A DNA stretch of 64,000 nucleotides, taken from contig NZ_JAMQOJ010000001.1 of assembly GCF_031626495.1 (NCBI RefSeq), positions 682,001 through 746,000 on the forward strand. Direction: 5' to 3'. This stretch comes from Natrinema sp031626495. Lineage in GTDB: Archaea > Halobacteriota > Halobacteria > Halobacteriales > Natrialbaceae. The stretch's first letter is position 1. Each line of letters opens with the position of its first letter. Below, piece by piece: positions 17,055 through 25,712 of this stretch. Under the pieces are notes generated by a model that saw only the letters and a list, made by a program, of their open reading frames with translations, was not told the DNA's origin and ran no database searches. A program made the translations under genes and the position numbers.

Positions 17055-20000
17055 ATGACAACGATTGGGATATATACCGCGACAGAAAACGAACTCGGCT
17101 CGATCGGGCAGGCCGCCGACCGCCTCGAGGATATCGAACTCGTGGTCCGCTCGGAGAGCGACCTCGAGGACGAGGCCGCCGTCGAGGAGTTCGTCGAGGA
17201 ATTGCACGACGCCGCGGCGGCGATCTTCTGGCTGCACGGGGCCGAAGACAGCATGCCGGGCTACGACTACGCGACGGGCGCGCTCGAGGACGCCGGCGTC
17301 CCGCTGATCGTCAAGGCGACCGGCGACGCCTTCGCCGTCGAGGATACGACGGTCTCGGCGGATCATCGCGATCAGGTCTACGACTACCTCGAGAAAGGAG
17401 GCACGATCAACGTCGCGAACCTCTGTCGGTTCCTCGGGGCGGAGTACGAGGGTCGCGACGTCGAGTACGACGAGCCGACCGAACTCCCCACGGAGGGGGT
17501 CTATCACCCTGACCATCCGGGGATCGAGTACGAGGACCTGCTCGCGACCCACGACCCCGAAAAGCCGACGGTCGCGGTCTGGTTCTACGAGTCCCACTGG
17601 ACCCACGAGAACACCCGCTACGTCGACGCGCAGGTCCGTGCGCTCGAGGAACAGGGTGCGAACGCACTGCCGATCTTTTGCAATCCAGCGACCGACACGG
17701 ACGAGCAGGAAGACGCCGAGTGGGTGACCGACAACTGGCTTCTCGACGACGCGGATCAGCCCGTCGTCGACGCCGTGCTCTCCTCCTTTATGTTCTCTCT
17801 CTCGATGGACGAGCGCGGCCGCAGCGCCAGCGACGAAGGCGATTCCGCGGAGGACGTCTTCCTCGATCGACTCGGTGTCCCCGTCCTGCAGACGGTCACC
17901 ACGATGCGCTCCCGTTCGCGCTACGAGTCCAGCGACACGGGCGTGATGGGCTTCGAACTCGCCCTCTCGGTGGCCCTGCCGGAGTTCGACGGCAACGTCA
18001 TCACCCATCCGATCTCGGGCAAGGAACGCACCGACGACGAGGCCGGTATCGGCTCCGCGCCGAAACACCACTTCCCGATCGAAGATCGGATCGACCACGC
18101 CACCCGGCTGGCGGTCAACTGGGCGCGACTCCGGCATACGCCGAACGAGGACAAACGGGTCGCCGTCGTCCTCCACAACTACCCGCCGAGCGACGACGGG
18201 ATCGGGACCGCGTTCGGTCTCGACTCGCCCGAGTCGACCGTCAACCTGCTCGAGGAACTCGACGCCCGCGGCTACGATTTAGGCGACGATATGCCTGACA
18301 GCGGCCAGTCCCTCGTCGAGAAGCTGACCGCACAGCTCACGCTCGAGGATCGCTGGGTCGCGCCCGAAGACGTTCGCGACCTCTCGGTCGACGTGGTGTC
18401 GCCGGGCACCTACGAGGAGTGGTTTTCGGCAGCCGACGAGCGCTTCCAGGAGAATATCATCGAGGAGTGGGGCGAGGTCCCCGATCGGCCGTTCGCCATC
18501 CCGGGCGTCGAGTTCGGCAACGTCCTCGTCACTGTCCAGCCCCCGCGCGGGTTCGGGATGGACCCCTCGAAAGTGTATCACGACTCCGATCTACAGCCGC
18601 CACACGACTACTTCGCCTTCTACGGCTGGCTTCGGAACAGCTTCGAGACCGACGCGGTCGTTCACCTCGGGACCCACGGCAGCCTCGAGTGGCTCCCCGG
18701 GAAAACGGTCGGCCTGAACGGCGAGAGCGCGCCCGATCAGCTGATCGACGATATCCCGAACGTCTACCCGTATATCGTCAACAACCCGGGTGAGGGGACG
18801 CAGGCGAAACGGCGCTCCTACGCCGCCATCGTCGACTACCTCACGCCGGTCATGCGAAACGCCGGGACCTACGACGAGCTCTCGGAGCTCGAGGAACTCG
18901 CGAATCAGTACCGCGAAGCCGGCATGGAGGACGCCCGAAGCGACGACGGCGAACACCTCGAGGCGCTCATCCGCGAGAAAGTCGAGGAACTGGACCTCGC
19001 TGTCGAGTTAGGCATCGAAGGAACCATCGGCGAGAAGGCCGACGTCCGCGGCCCCGACGAGGCGGGGTCGACCTTGGCTGAGGGCAACGTCGACGGCGAC
19101 GACCTCGAGATCGACGACCTCGTCGAGCGAATCCACGAGTATCTGACCGACGTGAAGACGACACAGATCCGGCTCGGGCTCCATACGATGTCCGAGCCCC
19201 CGGCAGACGAGCGCCTCGTGGAGTACCTCGTCGCGCTCACCCGACTCGAGAACCCCGGCGCGCCGAGCTTGCGCGAGAGCGTGGCCGGCGTGCTGGGCGT
19301 CGACTACGAAACGATGCTGAACGCGCCCGGCGAGTACGACGACGATCTCGGGATGACCTACGCCGAGGCCGCCGACGAGGTCTACGAGACGAGCGTCGAC
19401 CTGCTCGAGACGCTCGCCGAACACGACTTCGACGTGCCGGAATCCGAACGCGAAGCCGGTCAGGACGAGGAGGTGAACATGAATCTGCTCGTCGTCGATC
19501 TCGAGACGATCGGCGACGCGCGGGCCAAATCGCGCGCCCACGATGATCTCCGGGAGGTGCTGGCCTACATCTGCGAGGAGGCCCAGCCCCGCGTGCAGGG
19601 GGCCGAAGACGAGATTCCCCGCACTGCGGACGCGCTCTCGGGCGAGTACGTCCCGCCGGGCGGGTCGGGCGCGCCGACCCGCGGTGGCGTCGACTTACTG
19701 CCGACCGCGCGGAACTTCTACACGCTCGACCCCCGGAAGGTGCCCGCGAAGGCCGCGTGGCAGGTCGGGAGCGAAGTCGCGGAGGGCGTGCTCGAGCGCC
19801 ACCAGTCGGAGAACGGCGAGTACCCCGAGGAGGTCGGGGTCGTCGCGTGGGGGACCCCAACCGTGCGCACCCGCGGCGAGACCATCGCCCAGGTCCTCGC
19901 GATGATGGGCGTCGAGCCGCAGTGGACCGACGCGGGCCGGATCGACGACGTCGAGCCGATCCCGCTCGAGGAACTCGATCGACCGCGAGTCGACGTGACG

Positions 20001-20945
20001 ACCCGCGTCTCCGGGCTGTTCCGGGACGCCTTCCCGGCCGCTGCGGGCGTCATCCACGATGCCGTGGACGCGGTCGTCGACCTCGACGAGCCCCACGAGA
20101 TGAACTACGTGAAGAAACACGTCGAGGAAGAGGCTGCGGAGCTTCAGGAGGAAGAAGGACTCGACGAATCGGACGCCCGCAAAGCGGCTCTCCACCGCGT
20201 CTTCACGACCCGACCCGGTGGCTACGGTGCCGGGACGAACAAGGCGGTCGACGAGGGCAACTGGGACGACCGCTCCGATCTCGCCTCCGTCTACGTCCAG
20301 TGGGGCGGCTACGCGATGGGGTCGCGCGGTCGGGTTTCGGACGCCCACGACGCCTTCGAACGGCGGCTCTCTTCCGTCGACGCCACCGTCAAGCTCGAGG
20401 ACACGATGGAGCAAGACGAGTTCGACTCCTCGGACTGGTACGCGTTCCACGGCGGCTTCATCTCCGCCGTAAGCGAGATTTCGGGCGAGGAGCCGGCTTC
20501 CTACGTCGGCGACTCCTCGGATCCCGACAACGTCGACGTCTACACCAACGAGGAGAAGGTCCGCAAGGCGATGCGGTCGCGGGTCCTGAACCCCGACTGG
20601 CTCGAGTCAATGGAGGAACACGGCTACAAGGGCGCGGGCGACCTCTCGACGACGGTCGACGTGACGCTCGGCTGGGACGCCACGACTGGCGTCGTCAGCG
20701 ATACCTTCTGGGAGGAAGTAGCCGAGAAGTTCGCCTTCGACGACGATCGTCAGGAGTGGATGCGAGACGTGAACCCGTGGGCACTCGAGTCCATCACGGA
20801 CACCCTGCTCGAGGCGATCGAGCGCGATCTGTGGGATGCCGACGACGAGACGGTCGACCGCCTGCGCGATCTGAACCTCGAGGTCGAGGGCGATCTGGAA
20901 GCGCGGACGACCAACGAGGCCGTGGGGGTAGCGAACGATGACTGA
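17055..20945 (+). CDS. cobN: Cobaltochelatase large subunit CobN
   Basis: A 1296-residue protein, the usual CobN/BchH size. It starts MTTIGIYTATENELGSIGQA. Family motifs include GYGGGTNK-like GGYGAGTNKAVDEGNWDD, VHLGTHGSLEWLPGK (the signature His/Glu-containing segment), YPYIVNNPGEGTQAKRR and the YVQWGGYAMG block near the C-terminus. It binds the corrinoid and, with the ChlID partner, inserts Co2+ at the expense of ATP in the cytosol. Its last codons overlap a micro-ORF that overlaps cbiC, so translation of the block is coupled. The regulatory motif at 17023-17036 is 18 bp upstream. The coexistence of this late, aerobic-type chelatase with CbiX (34423-35655) is notable. Confidence 0.96.
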   Translation: MTTIGIYTATENELGSIGQAADRLEDIELVVRSESDLEDEAAVEEFVEELHDAAAAIFWLHGAEDSMPGYDYATGALEDAGVPLIVKATGDAFAVEDTTVSADHRDQVYDYLEKGGTINVANLCRFLGAEYEGRDVEYDEPTELPTEGVYHPDHPGIEYEDLLATHDPEKPTVAVWFYESHWTHENTRYVDAQVRALEEQGANALPIFCNPATDTDEQEDAEWVTDNWLLDDADQPVVDAVLSSFMFSLSMDERGRSASDEGDSAEDVFLDRLGVPVLQTVTTMRSRSRYESSDTGVMGFELALSVALPEFDGNVITHPISGKERTDDEAGIGSAPKHHFPIEDRIDHATRLAVNWARLRHTPNEDKRVAVVLHNYPPSDDGIGTAFGLDSPESTVNLLEELDARGYDLGDDMPDSGQSLVEKLTAQLTLEDRWVAPEDVRDLSVDVVSPGTYEEWFSAADERFQENIIEEWGEVPDRPFAIPGVEFGNVLVTVQPPRGFGMDPSKVYHDSDLQPPHDYFAFYGWLRNSFETDAVVHLGTHGSLEWLPGKTVGLNGESAPDQLIDDIPNVYPYIVNNPGEGTQAKRRSYAAIVDYLTPVMRNAGTYDELSELEELANQYREAGMEDARSDDGEHLEALIREKVEELDLAVELGIEGTIGEKADVRGPDEAGSTLAEGNVDGDDLEIDDLVERIHEYLTDVKTTQIRLGLHTMSEPPADERLVEYLVALTRLENPGAPSLRESVAGVLGVDYETMLNAPGEYDDDLGMTYAEAADEVYETSVDLLETLAEHDFDVPESEREAGQDEEVNMNLLVVDLETIGDARAKSRAHDDLREVLAYICEEAQPRVQGAEDEIPRTADALSGEYVPPGGSGAPTRGGVDLLPTARNFYTLDPRKVPAKAAWQVGSEVAEGVLERHQSENGEYPEEVGVVAWGTPTVRTRGETIAQVLAMMGVEPQWTDAGRIDDVEPIPLEELDRPRVDVTTRVSGLFRDAFPAAAGVIHDAVDAVVDLDEPHEMNYVKKHVEEEAAELQEEEGLDESDARKAALHRVFTTRPGGYGAGTNKAVDEGNWDDRSDLASVYVQWGGYAMGSRGRVSDAHDAFERRLSSVDATVKLEDTMEQDEFDSSDWYAFHGGFISAVSEISGEEPASYVGDSSDPDNVDVYTNEEKVRKAMRSRVLNPDWLESMEEHGYKGAGDLSTTVDVTLGWDATTGVVSDTFWEEVAEKFAFDDDRQEWMRDVNPWALESITDTLLEAIERDLWDADDETVDRLRDLNLEVEGDLEARTTNEAVGVANDD

Positions 20946-21018
20946 CAGCGGTCCGACGACGGTCGAACGGGTTCGGCCGACGGACGATACTCGAGCCACG
21001 GAGAGTGAGACGCGATGA
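20938..21018 (+). CDS. Micro-ORF (26 aa) linking cobN and cbiC
   Basis: ATG at 20938 overlaps the cobN stop region by 8 nt. The frame encodes 26 residues (MTDSGPTTVERVRPTDDTRA, then ATESETR) and its TGA overlaps the cbiC ATG in an ATGA. Its Asp/Glu/Thr-rich content is haloarchaeal-like, but no family is recognised. It may be a translational-coupling bridge rather than a functional peptide. Confidence 0.35.
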   Translation: MTDSGPTTVERVRPTDDTRATESETR

Positions 21019-21764
21019 GCGACAGCCAGGAATACGAAACCGAGTACGCGGACTTGGGCGCAACGACGCAGAACGCGATGGATATCGCGGAGACGAGCAT
21101 GGACATCGTCCGGCAGTTCACGCCGGACGAGACTCTCGCTGATCGGATCCGTCAGAAGTCGGTCCACTCGATGGGCGACATCGAGTTCCAGCACCTGATC
21201 GAGTTCACCGGGACCGACGAAGTCGGCGACGACGAGGACGCGCCGGTTCGGGCCGGCGCTCGAGCAGTACTCGAGGAAGCCGACATCATCACCGATATCA
21301 CGATGGTGAAAGCCGGCGTCACGGGCCGGGGCCACGACTGCGAGGTCGCGAAGGCCATCGGCCACGGAAAGGAACTCGCCGAAGAGACCGGGATGACCCG
21401 GACCGCCGCGGCGATGCTCGAGTTGGACAAAGAGGACGCCTTCGAGGGGTCGATCGTGACGATCGGCAACGCGCCGACTGCGGCGCTCGCGCTCGCCGAC
21501 TGTATCGAGCAGGGGACGCGACCGGCCGTCGTCGTCGCCAACCCCGTCGGCTTCGTCAAGGCCGAGGAGAGCCGCGGGCGCATCCGCGAGGTCAGCGAGG
21601 CGTACGGCGTGCCGGCGATCACCCACGTCGGCCGCCGCGGCGGCAGCGGGCTCGCCGCCGCACTGACGAACGAGCTGATCCACGTCGCGAAGGACGTCCG
21701 AACCGGCGAACTCGAGTTGGATCTCGACGCCGAGACGCGGGCCGAAACCGGCGCGAACCGATGA
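21015..21764 (+). CDS. cbiC: Cobalt-precorrin-8 methylmutase (CbiC/CobH)
   Basis: A 249-residue cytosolic enzyme that moves the C11 methyl group to C12, forming cobyrinate. Visible family features are IAETSMDIVRQFTPDETLAD, RQKSVHSMGDIEFQHLIEFT (carrying the catalytic His region), AGARAVLEEADIITDITMVKAGV, and the C-terminal VGFVKAEESR-type segment (NPVGFVKAEESRGRIREVSE) with YGVPAITHVGRRGGSGLAAA. The length is somewhat longer than the usual 210 residues because of an acidic N-terminal extension. It is coupled by ATGA overlaps to the micro-ORF upstream and cbiE downstream. Confidence 0.93.
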   Translation: MSDSQEYETEYADLGATTQNAMDIAETSMDIVRQFTPDETLADRIRQKSVHSMGDIEFQHLIEFTGTDEVGDDEDAPVRAGARAVLEEADIITDITMVKAGVTGRGHDCEVAKAIGHGKELAEETGMTRTAAAMLELDKEDAFEGSIVTIGNAPTAALALADCIEQGTRPAVVVANPVGFVKAEESRGRIREVSEAYGVPAITHVGRRGGSGLAAALTNELIHVAKDVRTGELELDLDAETRAETGANR

Positions 21765-22567
21765 GTGGCGAGTACGACCTCGACGCAGGGCCGGATCCGG
21801 CGACGTTCGCGGCAGGAGCAGCGGAGCCCGACATCGACGAATCGGCCGACGATCCGGTCTATGCCGTCGGCGTCGGCCCGGGGAATCAGGAGTATCTCAC
21901 CCCTCGCGGCGAGCGGGCGATCCGCGAGGCCGACGTCGTCGTCGGCTTCACGACCGTCGTGGAGTTCGTCGAGGACCTGACCGACGCCGACCTGCTGACC
22001 TGCGGGTACAAGGACGAAGCCGAGGCGCTCGAGGAATTCGGTGAGCGCGTCGCGGCCGGCGAGTCTGGGACCGCGGTCGCGATGGGCGACCCGAATCACT
22101 CGGGCTACCAGTTCGTCGGCAAGGTGCAGGACGCCGTGGAACGAGCGGCCGAGAAACGGGACGCCGACGCACGGCCGGTCCGCGTCGTTCCGGGTATCTC
22201 GTCGCTGCAGATGGCTGCCAGCCGCGCCCGGACGCCGATGGAGGACACCGAGTTCGTCACGCTCCACAAGAGCGGCGACCTCGAGTCCGACATGGACCGA
22301 CTCGCGGCCGCGGCGACGGTCGACGAGCGGCACCTGCTCGTGCTCCCGCGACCCTACGATCGGATGCCCGGCGACATCGCTCAGTTCCTGCTCGAGCGGG
22401 GGGCGGCTCCCAATCTCGAGGCGCTGGTGCTCGAGAAACTGACCCACGACGACGAGGAGAGTCACCGGTTTACGCTCGCGGCACTGTCGGACTACACAGG
22501 CGGGACCGACCCGGAGGACACGCCGTTCTCCGATCTCGTGGTGCTTGCCGTTCGACAGTCGGTCTAA
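21761..22567 (+). CDS. cbiE: Cobalt-precorrin-7 (C5)-methyltransferase CbiE
   Basis: A 268-residue SAM-dependent methyltransferase of the tetrapyrrole family. The SAM-site motif VYAVGVGPGNQEYLTPRGE follows a 30-residue acidic N-terminal extension. GDPNHSGYQF is the GDP-loop, and VRVVPGISSLQMAASR contains the usual VPGISS. The C-terminal half has LLVLPRPYDRMPGDIAQFLL. CbiE methylates C5; the C15 methylation and decarboxylation partner CbiT is encoded separately at 28136. It ends the cobN block; the following genes are on the opposite strand. Confidence 0.9.
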   Translation: MSGEYDLDAGPDPATFAAGAAEPDIDESADDPVYAVGVGPGNQEYLTPRGERAIREADVVVGFTTVVEFVEDLTDADLLTCGYKDEAEALEEFGERVAAGESGTAVAMGDPNHSGYQFVGKVQDAVERAAEKRDADARPVRVVPGISSLQMAASRARTPMEDTEFVTLHKSGDLESDMDRLAAAATVDERHLLVLPRPYDRMPGDIAQFLLERGAAPNLEALVLEKLTHDDEESHRFTLAALSDYTGGTDPEDTPFSDLVVLAVRQSV

Positions 22568-22606
22568 TCACCGCTCTCGAGCGGAGAAGCCGGCCGGGAC
22601 GGCGAT

Positions 22607-23053
22607 CTATCGCAGCGATTTCTTCATACAGGTCGCCGACGACGGACAGAGATCGGTGAACTCGGTCGTCTCACGAATCTCCGAGGGTGCCTCCTCGCGG
22701 TCGATCGCTTCGTATCCCCGCTGTCGGAAAAACTCCGCTGCTGTCGTGGTCAGTAAGTATAGCGTCGCTATTCCGTTCTTTCGAGCGTGGGCTTCTAGCT
22801 CGTCGCATACTGCGGACCCGTAGCCCCGACCTCGAACCGATTGCTTCGTCACGACTGACCGGAGGAGCCCGTCGGACTCGTACCGTTCGATTCCGCCGAC
22901 GCCGATGAACTCCGTCCCGTCGACGGCGACGAAGAAACACCCTGGCTTCGCTCGCACGTCTCGATACGGGAGCTCGTTCGCTTTCAACAGGGCTTCGACT
23001 CGGTCGATAGCGTCCGTCTCCGCCGTCGCTACGGTTATCGAAACCTCGGTCAT
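22607..23053 (-). CDS. arsN2: ArsN2-type GNAT N-acetyltransferase
   Basis: A 148-residue GNAT protein. The acetyl-CoA loop appears as QSVRGRGYGSAVCDEL (R/Q-x2-G-x-G/A). It is followed by LYLLTTTAAEFFRQRGYEAI and a terminal FTDLCPSSATCMKKSL, which together are characteristic of ArsN2, a GNAT associated with arsenic-resistance loci. ArsN2 is thought to acetylate an arsenical; the precise substrate here is not proven. It lies in a minus-strand group with a two-helix membrane protein and an ArsR-type regulator, supporting a metalloid role. Confidence 0.82.
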   Translation of the reverse strand: MTEVSITVATAETDAIDRVEALLKANELPYRDVRAKPGCFFVAVDGTEFIGVGGIERYESDGLLRSVVTKQSVRGRGYGSAVCDELEAHARKNGIATLYLLTTTAAEFFRQRGYEAIDREEAPSEIRETTEFTDLCPSSATCMKKSLR

Positions 23054-23083
23054 ACGGTCGCGTCGACCCCCTCGAACCGTCGG

Positions 23084-23362
23084 TCAGCTCGAGTCATCGG
23101 TACGTGGACGAGTGATCGTGAGTCGAACCCGGCCGGCCAGATCGACCGTGAGGGGCCGACAGCCGTAGAGACAGTGGGCCAATCGCCAGGCTGGTCGTGC
23201 GGCGACGGCGAGGCCGACGACGACCCCGAGGGTCGCGACGGCGGTCGCCGGATTCTCGACGGCCCAGAGCACCACTGGAACCGCAGCTACCAGCGCGTAG
23301 CCGGTGAGTATCGCCTGCCAGTCGGTGCGTCTCGAGGCCGGATCGGTCGGTGGAACGTGCAT
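23084..23362 (-). CDS. Small two-helix membrane protein in the ars mini-locus
   Basis: A 92-residue protein starting MHVPPTDPASRRTDWQ. It has two hydrophobic segments (AILTGYALVAAVPVVLW and TAVATLGVVVGLAVAA) and a polar C-terminal tail PLTVDLAGRVRLTITRP. No family is recognised. It sits between arsR and arsN2 on the same strand with gaps of about 30 bp, so it is probably co-transcribed. It is far too small to be an ArsB/Acr3 pump. The start ATG (CAT 23360-23362) was preferred over the longer frame, which would run into arsR. Confidence 0.6.
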   Translation of the reverse strand: MHVPPTDPASRRTDWQAILTGYALVAAVPVVLWAVENPATAVATLGVVVGLAVAARPAWRLAHCLYGCRPLTVDLAGRVRLTITRPRTDDSS

Positions 23363-23394
23363 CGTGTGATCGATCTGTGTCGGTGAGCGCGTCG

Positions 23395-23769
23395 TCAGTT
23401 CGCCTCGAGCGATCTCGTGTCGTCGAGGGCACGGAGGAGCCGTTCCGCACGCGGCGTTGCGGTGTAGTACCGCCATCGCCCCTCTTTTCGTCGGTCGACG
23501 AGGTCGGCACCGAAGAGCCGTGAGAGGGCCTGGCTGACCGCTCCCTGGCTCACTCCGAGTACCGGCTCCAGTTCGCAGACGCAGACGGCGTCGTCGGCGT
23601 CGGCGATGAGCCGAAGGGCTTCGTAACGGGTATCGTTTCCGAGCGCTGCGAGCGTCCGGACGTCGGCGGCGACCGCTTCCGCTGACAGGGAATGGTCGGC
23701 CGAACAGCAGTCGGGCCCCTCCTCGTTTCGAGATTCGGTCGCCGTCTCGTTCGTCTGTCGCCCACTCAT
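23395..23769 (-). CDS. arsR: ArsR-family metalloregulator
   Basis: A 124-residue winged-helix protein. The HTH is VLGVSQGAVSQALSRLFGAD, and the wing is VDRRKEGRWRYYTATPRAER. Candidate metal-binding cysteines are VCVCELEP (C63, C65; the CxC of the ArsR As(III) site) and an N-terminal C21-C22 pair. It would repress its operon until As(III)/Sb(III) binds. It is the first gene of the group with arsN2. A perfect palindrome, GCTAAT-ATTAGC, lies 11 bp upstream of the ATG. Confidence 0.88.
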   Translation of the reverse strand: MSGRQTNETATESRNEEGPDCCSADHSLSAEAVAADVRTLAALGNDTRYEALRLIADADDAVCVCELEPVLGVSQGAVSQALSRLFGADLVDRRKEGRWRYYTATPRAERLLRALDDTRSLEAN

Positions 23770-23779
23770 TTTAGCGATT

Positions 23780-23808
23780 GCTAATATTAGCGCCCACTAA
23801 TATAAGCG
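23780..23808. promoter_or_regulatory. Candidate ArsR operator
   Basis: GCTAATATTAGC (23780-23791) is a perfect 12-bp palindrome just upstream of the arsR start. CTAATATAAGCG (23797-23808) repeats most of it 16 bp further out. The A/T-rich core also fits a TATA box, so repressor binding would occlude the promoter. Confidence 0.5.
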
Positions 23809-23970
23809 TTCGGGTCGTCCCACTGTCAGGTCCGGATCCGATAGTCCACGAAACCGTCTCACTGACGGCGACGGACGAACGTCGGCCGACCGGCCGACGA
23901 GTGAGGCAATCAGCGACGACACCGCCGGCGCTCGTCGCTACTCGACTGGGCGCAGAGAAAGAAATGCGCG

Positions 23971-24138
23971 CTACCGGTCGCCTTCGTATTCGCGCAGCAC
24001 GGACGAAACCGTGTTCGAGACCTCCTCGAGCGCGACGGCGTTAGTCTTCCTGAGGTCGTCGTCGTCCTGTACCTCGCCCAGGTGGCGGAGCGCCTCGCGG
24101 AGGTGCCGCTCGGTGTCGGTTTCTGGTTCTTCGTTCAT
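23971..24138 (-). CDS. Small acidic conserved protein (55 aa)
   Basis: A 55-codon frame starting MNEEPETDTERHLREALRHL and continuing with GEVQDDDDLR and VALEEVSNTVSSVLREYEGD. It is strongly acidic and helical (two predicted amphipathic helices), fitting haloarchaeal coding style, whereas overlapping frames are Arg/Ser-rich. No named family comes to mind. It is divergent from the amidohydrolase gene at 24320. Confidence 0.55.
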   Translation of the reverse strand: MNEEPETDTERHLREALRHLGEVQDDDDLRKTNAVALEEVSNTVSSVLREYEGDR

Positions 24139-24319
24139 CGTTCGAGCGACGAACCGTAACCGACTCGAGCGGTTAAGTTCGTCGGTGGTGGTAGCCCGTC
24201 ACATACAGGCGCCTCGAACCGCAACTCGTCGATTGATCGCCGGTCGCGCGGCTGCTCCGAACGCCCGAGCCGTCCCGCGGCTCCGAGGACCTAAGGGCGT
24301 TCGTGTCACGAACTCCCGT

Positions 24320-25546
24320 ATGCTAACGATCGACGAGGGCCGGTTCCGGGAGAGCTTCGAGACGTACTCCGAGATCGGCGCGACCGACGCGGGCGGACTG
24401 GACCGTCTCGCGCTGACGGACGAAGATAAGCGCGCTCGAGATCGGTTCGTCGACGATCTGGCGGCGCTCGGGCTGGACGTTCGGATCGACGAGATCGGGA
24501 ACGTGTTCGGGCGCCGCGAGGGGATCGACCCCGACGCGGCCCCAGTTCTGATCGGATCGCACCTCGACTCTCAGCCGTCCGGCGGTCGGTTCGACGGGCA
24601 ACTCGGGGTCCTCTCGGCGCTCGAGACCCTCCGAACCCTGGAGGCGGAGGGCGTCGAGACGAAGCGCCCGATCGAGATCGTCGACTGGACCAACGAGGAA
24701 GGGTCCCGCTTCCAGCACGCGATGCTCGGCAGTGCGGTGTTCACCGGCGAAACCGACCTCGAGACCGCGCTGGACCTGACCGACGATGACGGCGTTCGCC
24801 TGGGCGACGAACTCGAGCGGATCGGCTACGACGGCGACTACTCGGTCGATCCGTTCGACATCCATAGCCACGTCGAACTCCACATCGAGCAGGGACCGAA
24901 ACTCGAGACCCACGGAAACGCCGTCGGCGTCGTCGAGGGAGTCTACGGGATCGCGTGGCTGAACGTGACGATACGCGGCGAATCGGATCACGCTGGTCCG
25001 ACGCCGATGCACACGCGGCGCGACGCGATGGCGGCCGCGGCCGACGCTGTCAGCGCTATCGGCGCGCTCCCGAACCGGCTCTCGGCGGACGCCGTCTCGA
25101 CCGTCGGCGAGTTCGACGTCGAACCGAACTCGATCAACGTGATTCCGAACCGCGCGACGTTCTCCGTCGACCTTCGATCCTACGACGACGACGTCGTCGA
25201 CCGAGCCGTCGCTCTGGCCGAGAGCGAGATCGAGGCGGCCTGCGAACGGCACGGAACCACCGCGGACGTCGAGGAAGTGTGGCGGATCCCGCACACCGAG
25301 TTCGATTCGGACGTCTGTGACGCCGTCGCCGCCGCTGCGGAAACGGCAGGTGTCGATTACGAGCGGCTCGTAAGCGGTGCGGGTCACGACGCGAAGTACG
25401 TCAGCGACGTCGCGCCGACCGCGATGATCTTCGTGCCGTCGGTCGACGGCCAGACTCACAACGAGTCCGAATTCACTGCCTGGGCGGACTGCGTCGCCGG
25501 CGCGAACGTCTACGCCAATACCGTCCTCTCGCTTGCCAACGAGTGA
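24320..25546 (+). CDS. M20-family Zn-dependent amidase/hydantoinase-carbamoylase (AmaB/AllC-like)
   Basis: A 408-residue metallohydrolase. Features are the metal site GSHLDSQPSGGRFDGQLGV (His and Asp), the bridging acids in DWTNEEGSRF, VELHIEQGPKLE (second metal His), the dimerisation lid with SDHAGPTPMHTRRDAM, and the C-terminal SGAGHDAKYVSDVAPTAMIF with its metal-binding His. This family hydrolyses N-carbamoyl-L-amino acids, beta-ureidopropionate or allantoate; which one cannot be decided here. The start at ATG 24320 gives the expected family length; the frame extends 100 codons upstream but in basic non-coding style. Confidence 0.88.
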   Translation: MLTIDEGRFRESFETYSEIGATDAGGLDRLALTDEDKRARDRFVDDLAALGLDVRIDEIGNVFGRREGIDPDAAPVLIGSHLDSQPSGGRFDGQLGVLSALETLRTLEAEGVETKRPIEIVDWTNEEGSRFQHAMLGSAVFTGETDLETALDLTDDDGVRLGDELERIGYDGDYSVDPFDIHSHVELHIEQGPKLETHGNAVGVVEGVYGIAWLNVTIRGESDHAGPTPMHTRRDAMAAAADAVSAIGALPNRLSADAVSTVGEFDVEPNSINVIPNRATFSVDLRSYDDDVVDRAVALAESEIEAACERHGTTADVEEVWRIPHTEFDSDVCDAVAAAAETAGVDYERLVSGAGHDAKYVSDVAPTAMIFVPSVDGQTHNESEFTAWADCVAGANVYANTVLSLANE

Positions 25547-25636
25547 CGTGACTCTCGGGGGACGGCGCTACGGATTCCCAGCGTTCCCACCGATTCGCCG
25601 TCGAACCCTCGAGAGCACCGACGCTTTCAAGTCTAC

Positions 25637-25650
25637 TTGTTCTAATCCAA
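25637..25650. promoter_or_regulatory. Candidate cobalamin-regulon operator upstream of cbiA
   Basis: TTGTTCTAATCCAA has the same TTG-N8-CAA form as the motifs before cobN/chlID and cbiT. It ends 5 bp before the micro-ORF start at 25656, so in a leaderless promoter it would lie between TATA and transcription start, a repressor-like position. Confidence 0.5.
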
Positions 25651-25655
25651 CTACA

Positions 25656-25712
25656 ATGACTGTACACCGATCGACCGGTGCGGTCGCTCGAGCGGCGGAG
25701 GGCGATCGATGA
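25656..25712 (+). CDS. Leader micro-ORF (18 aa) overlapping cbiA
   Basis: ATG at 25656 encodes MTVHRSTGAVARAAEGDR and stops in an ATGA overlap with the cbiA start (25709). It follows directly after the regulatory motif. It may be a leader peptide that couples translation to cbiA, or a chance frame. Confidence 0.3.
   Translation: MTVHRSTGAVARAAEGDR

Noticed and set aside
17028..18176. Long minus-strand frame (382 codons) antisense to cobN
   Set aside because: Its sequence is a codon-position shadow of cobN (Arg/Val/Asp-rich without motifs), and no homology is recognisable. GC-rich haloarchaeal genes routinely open antisense frames.
24323..25459. 378-codon minus-strand frame opposite the M20 amidase
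   Set aside because: Same shadow effect; the plus-strand frame has all metal-site motifs.
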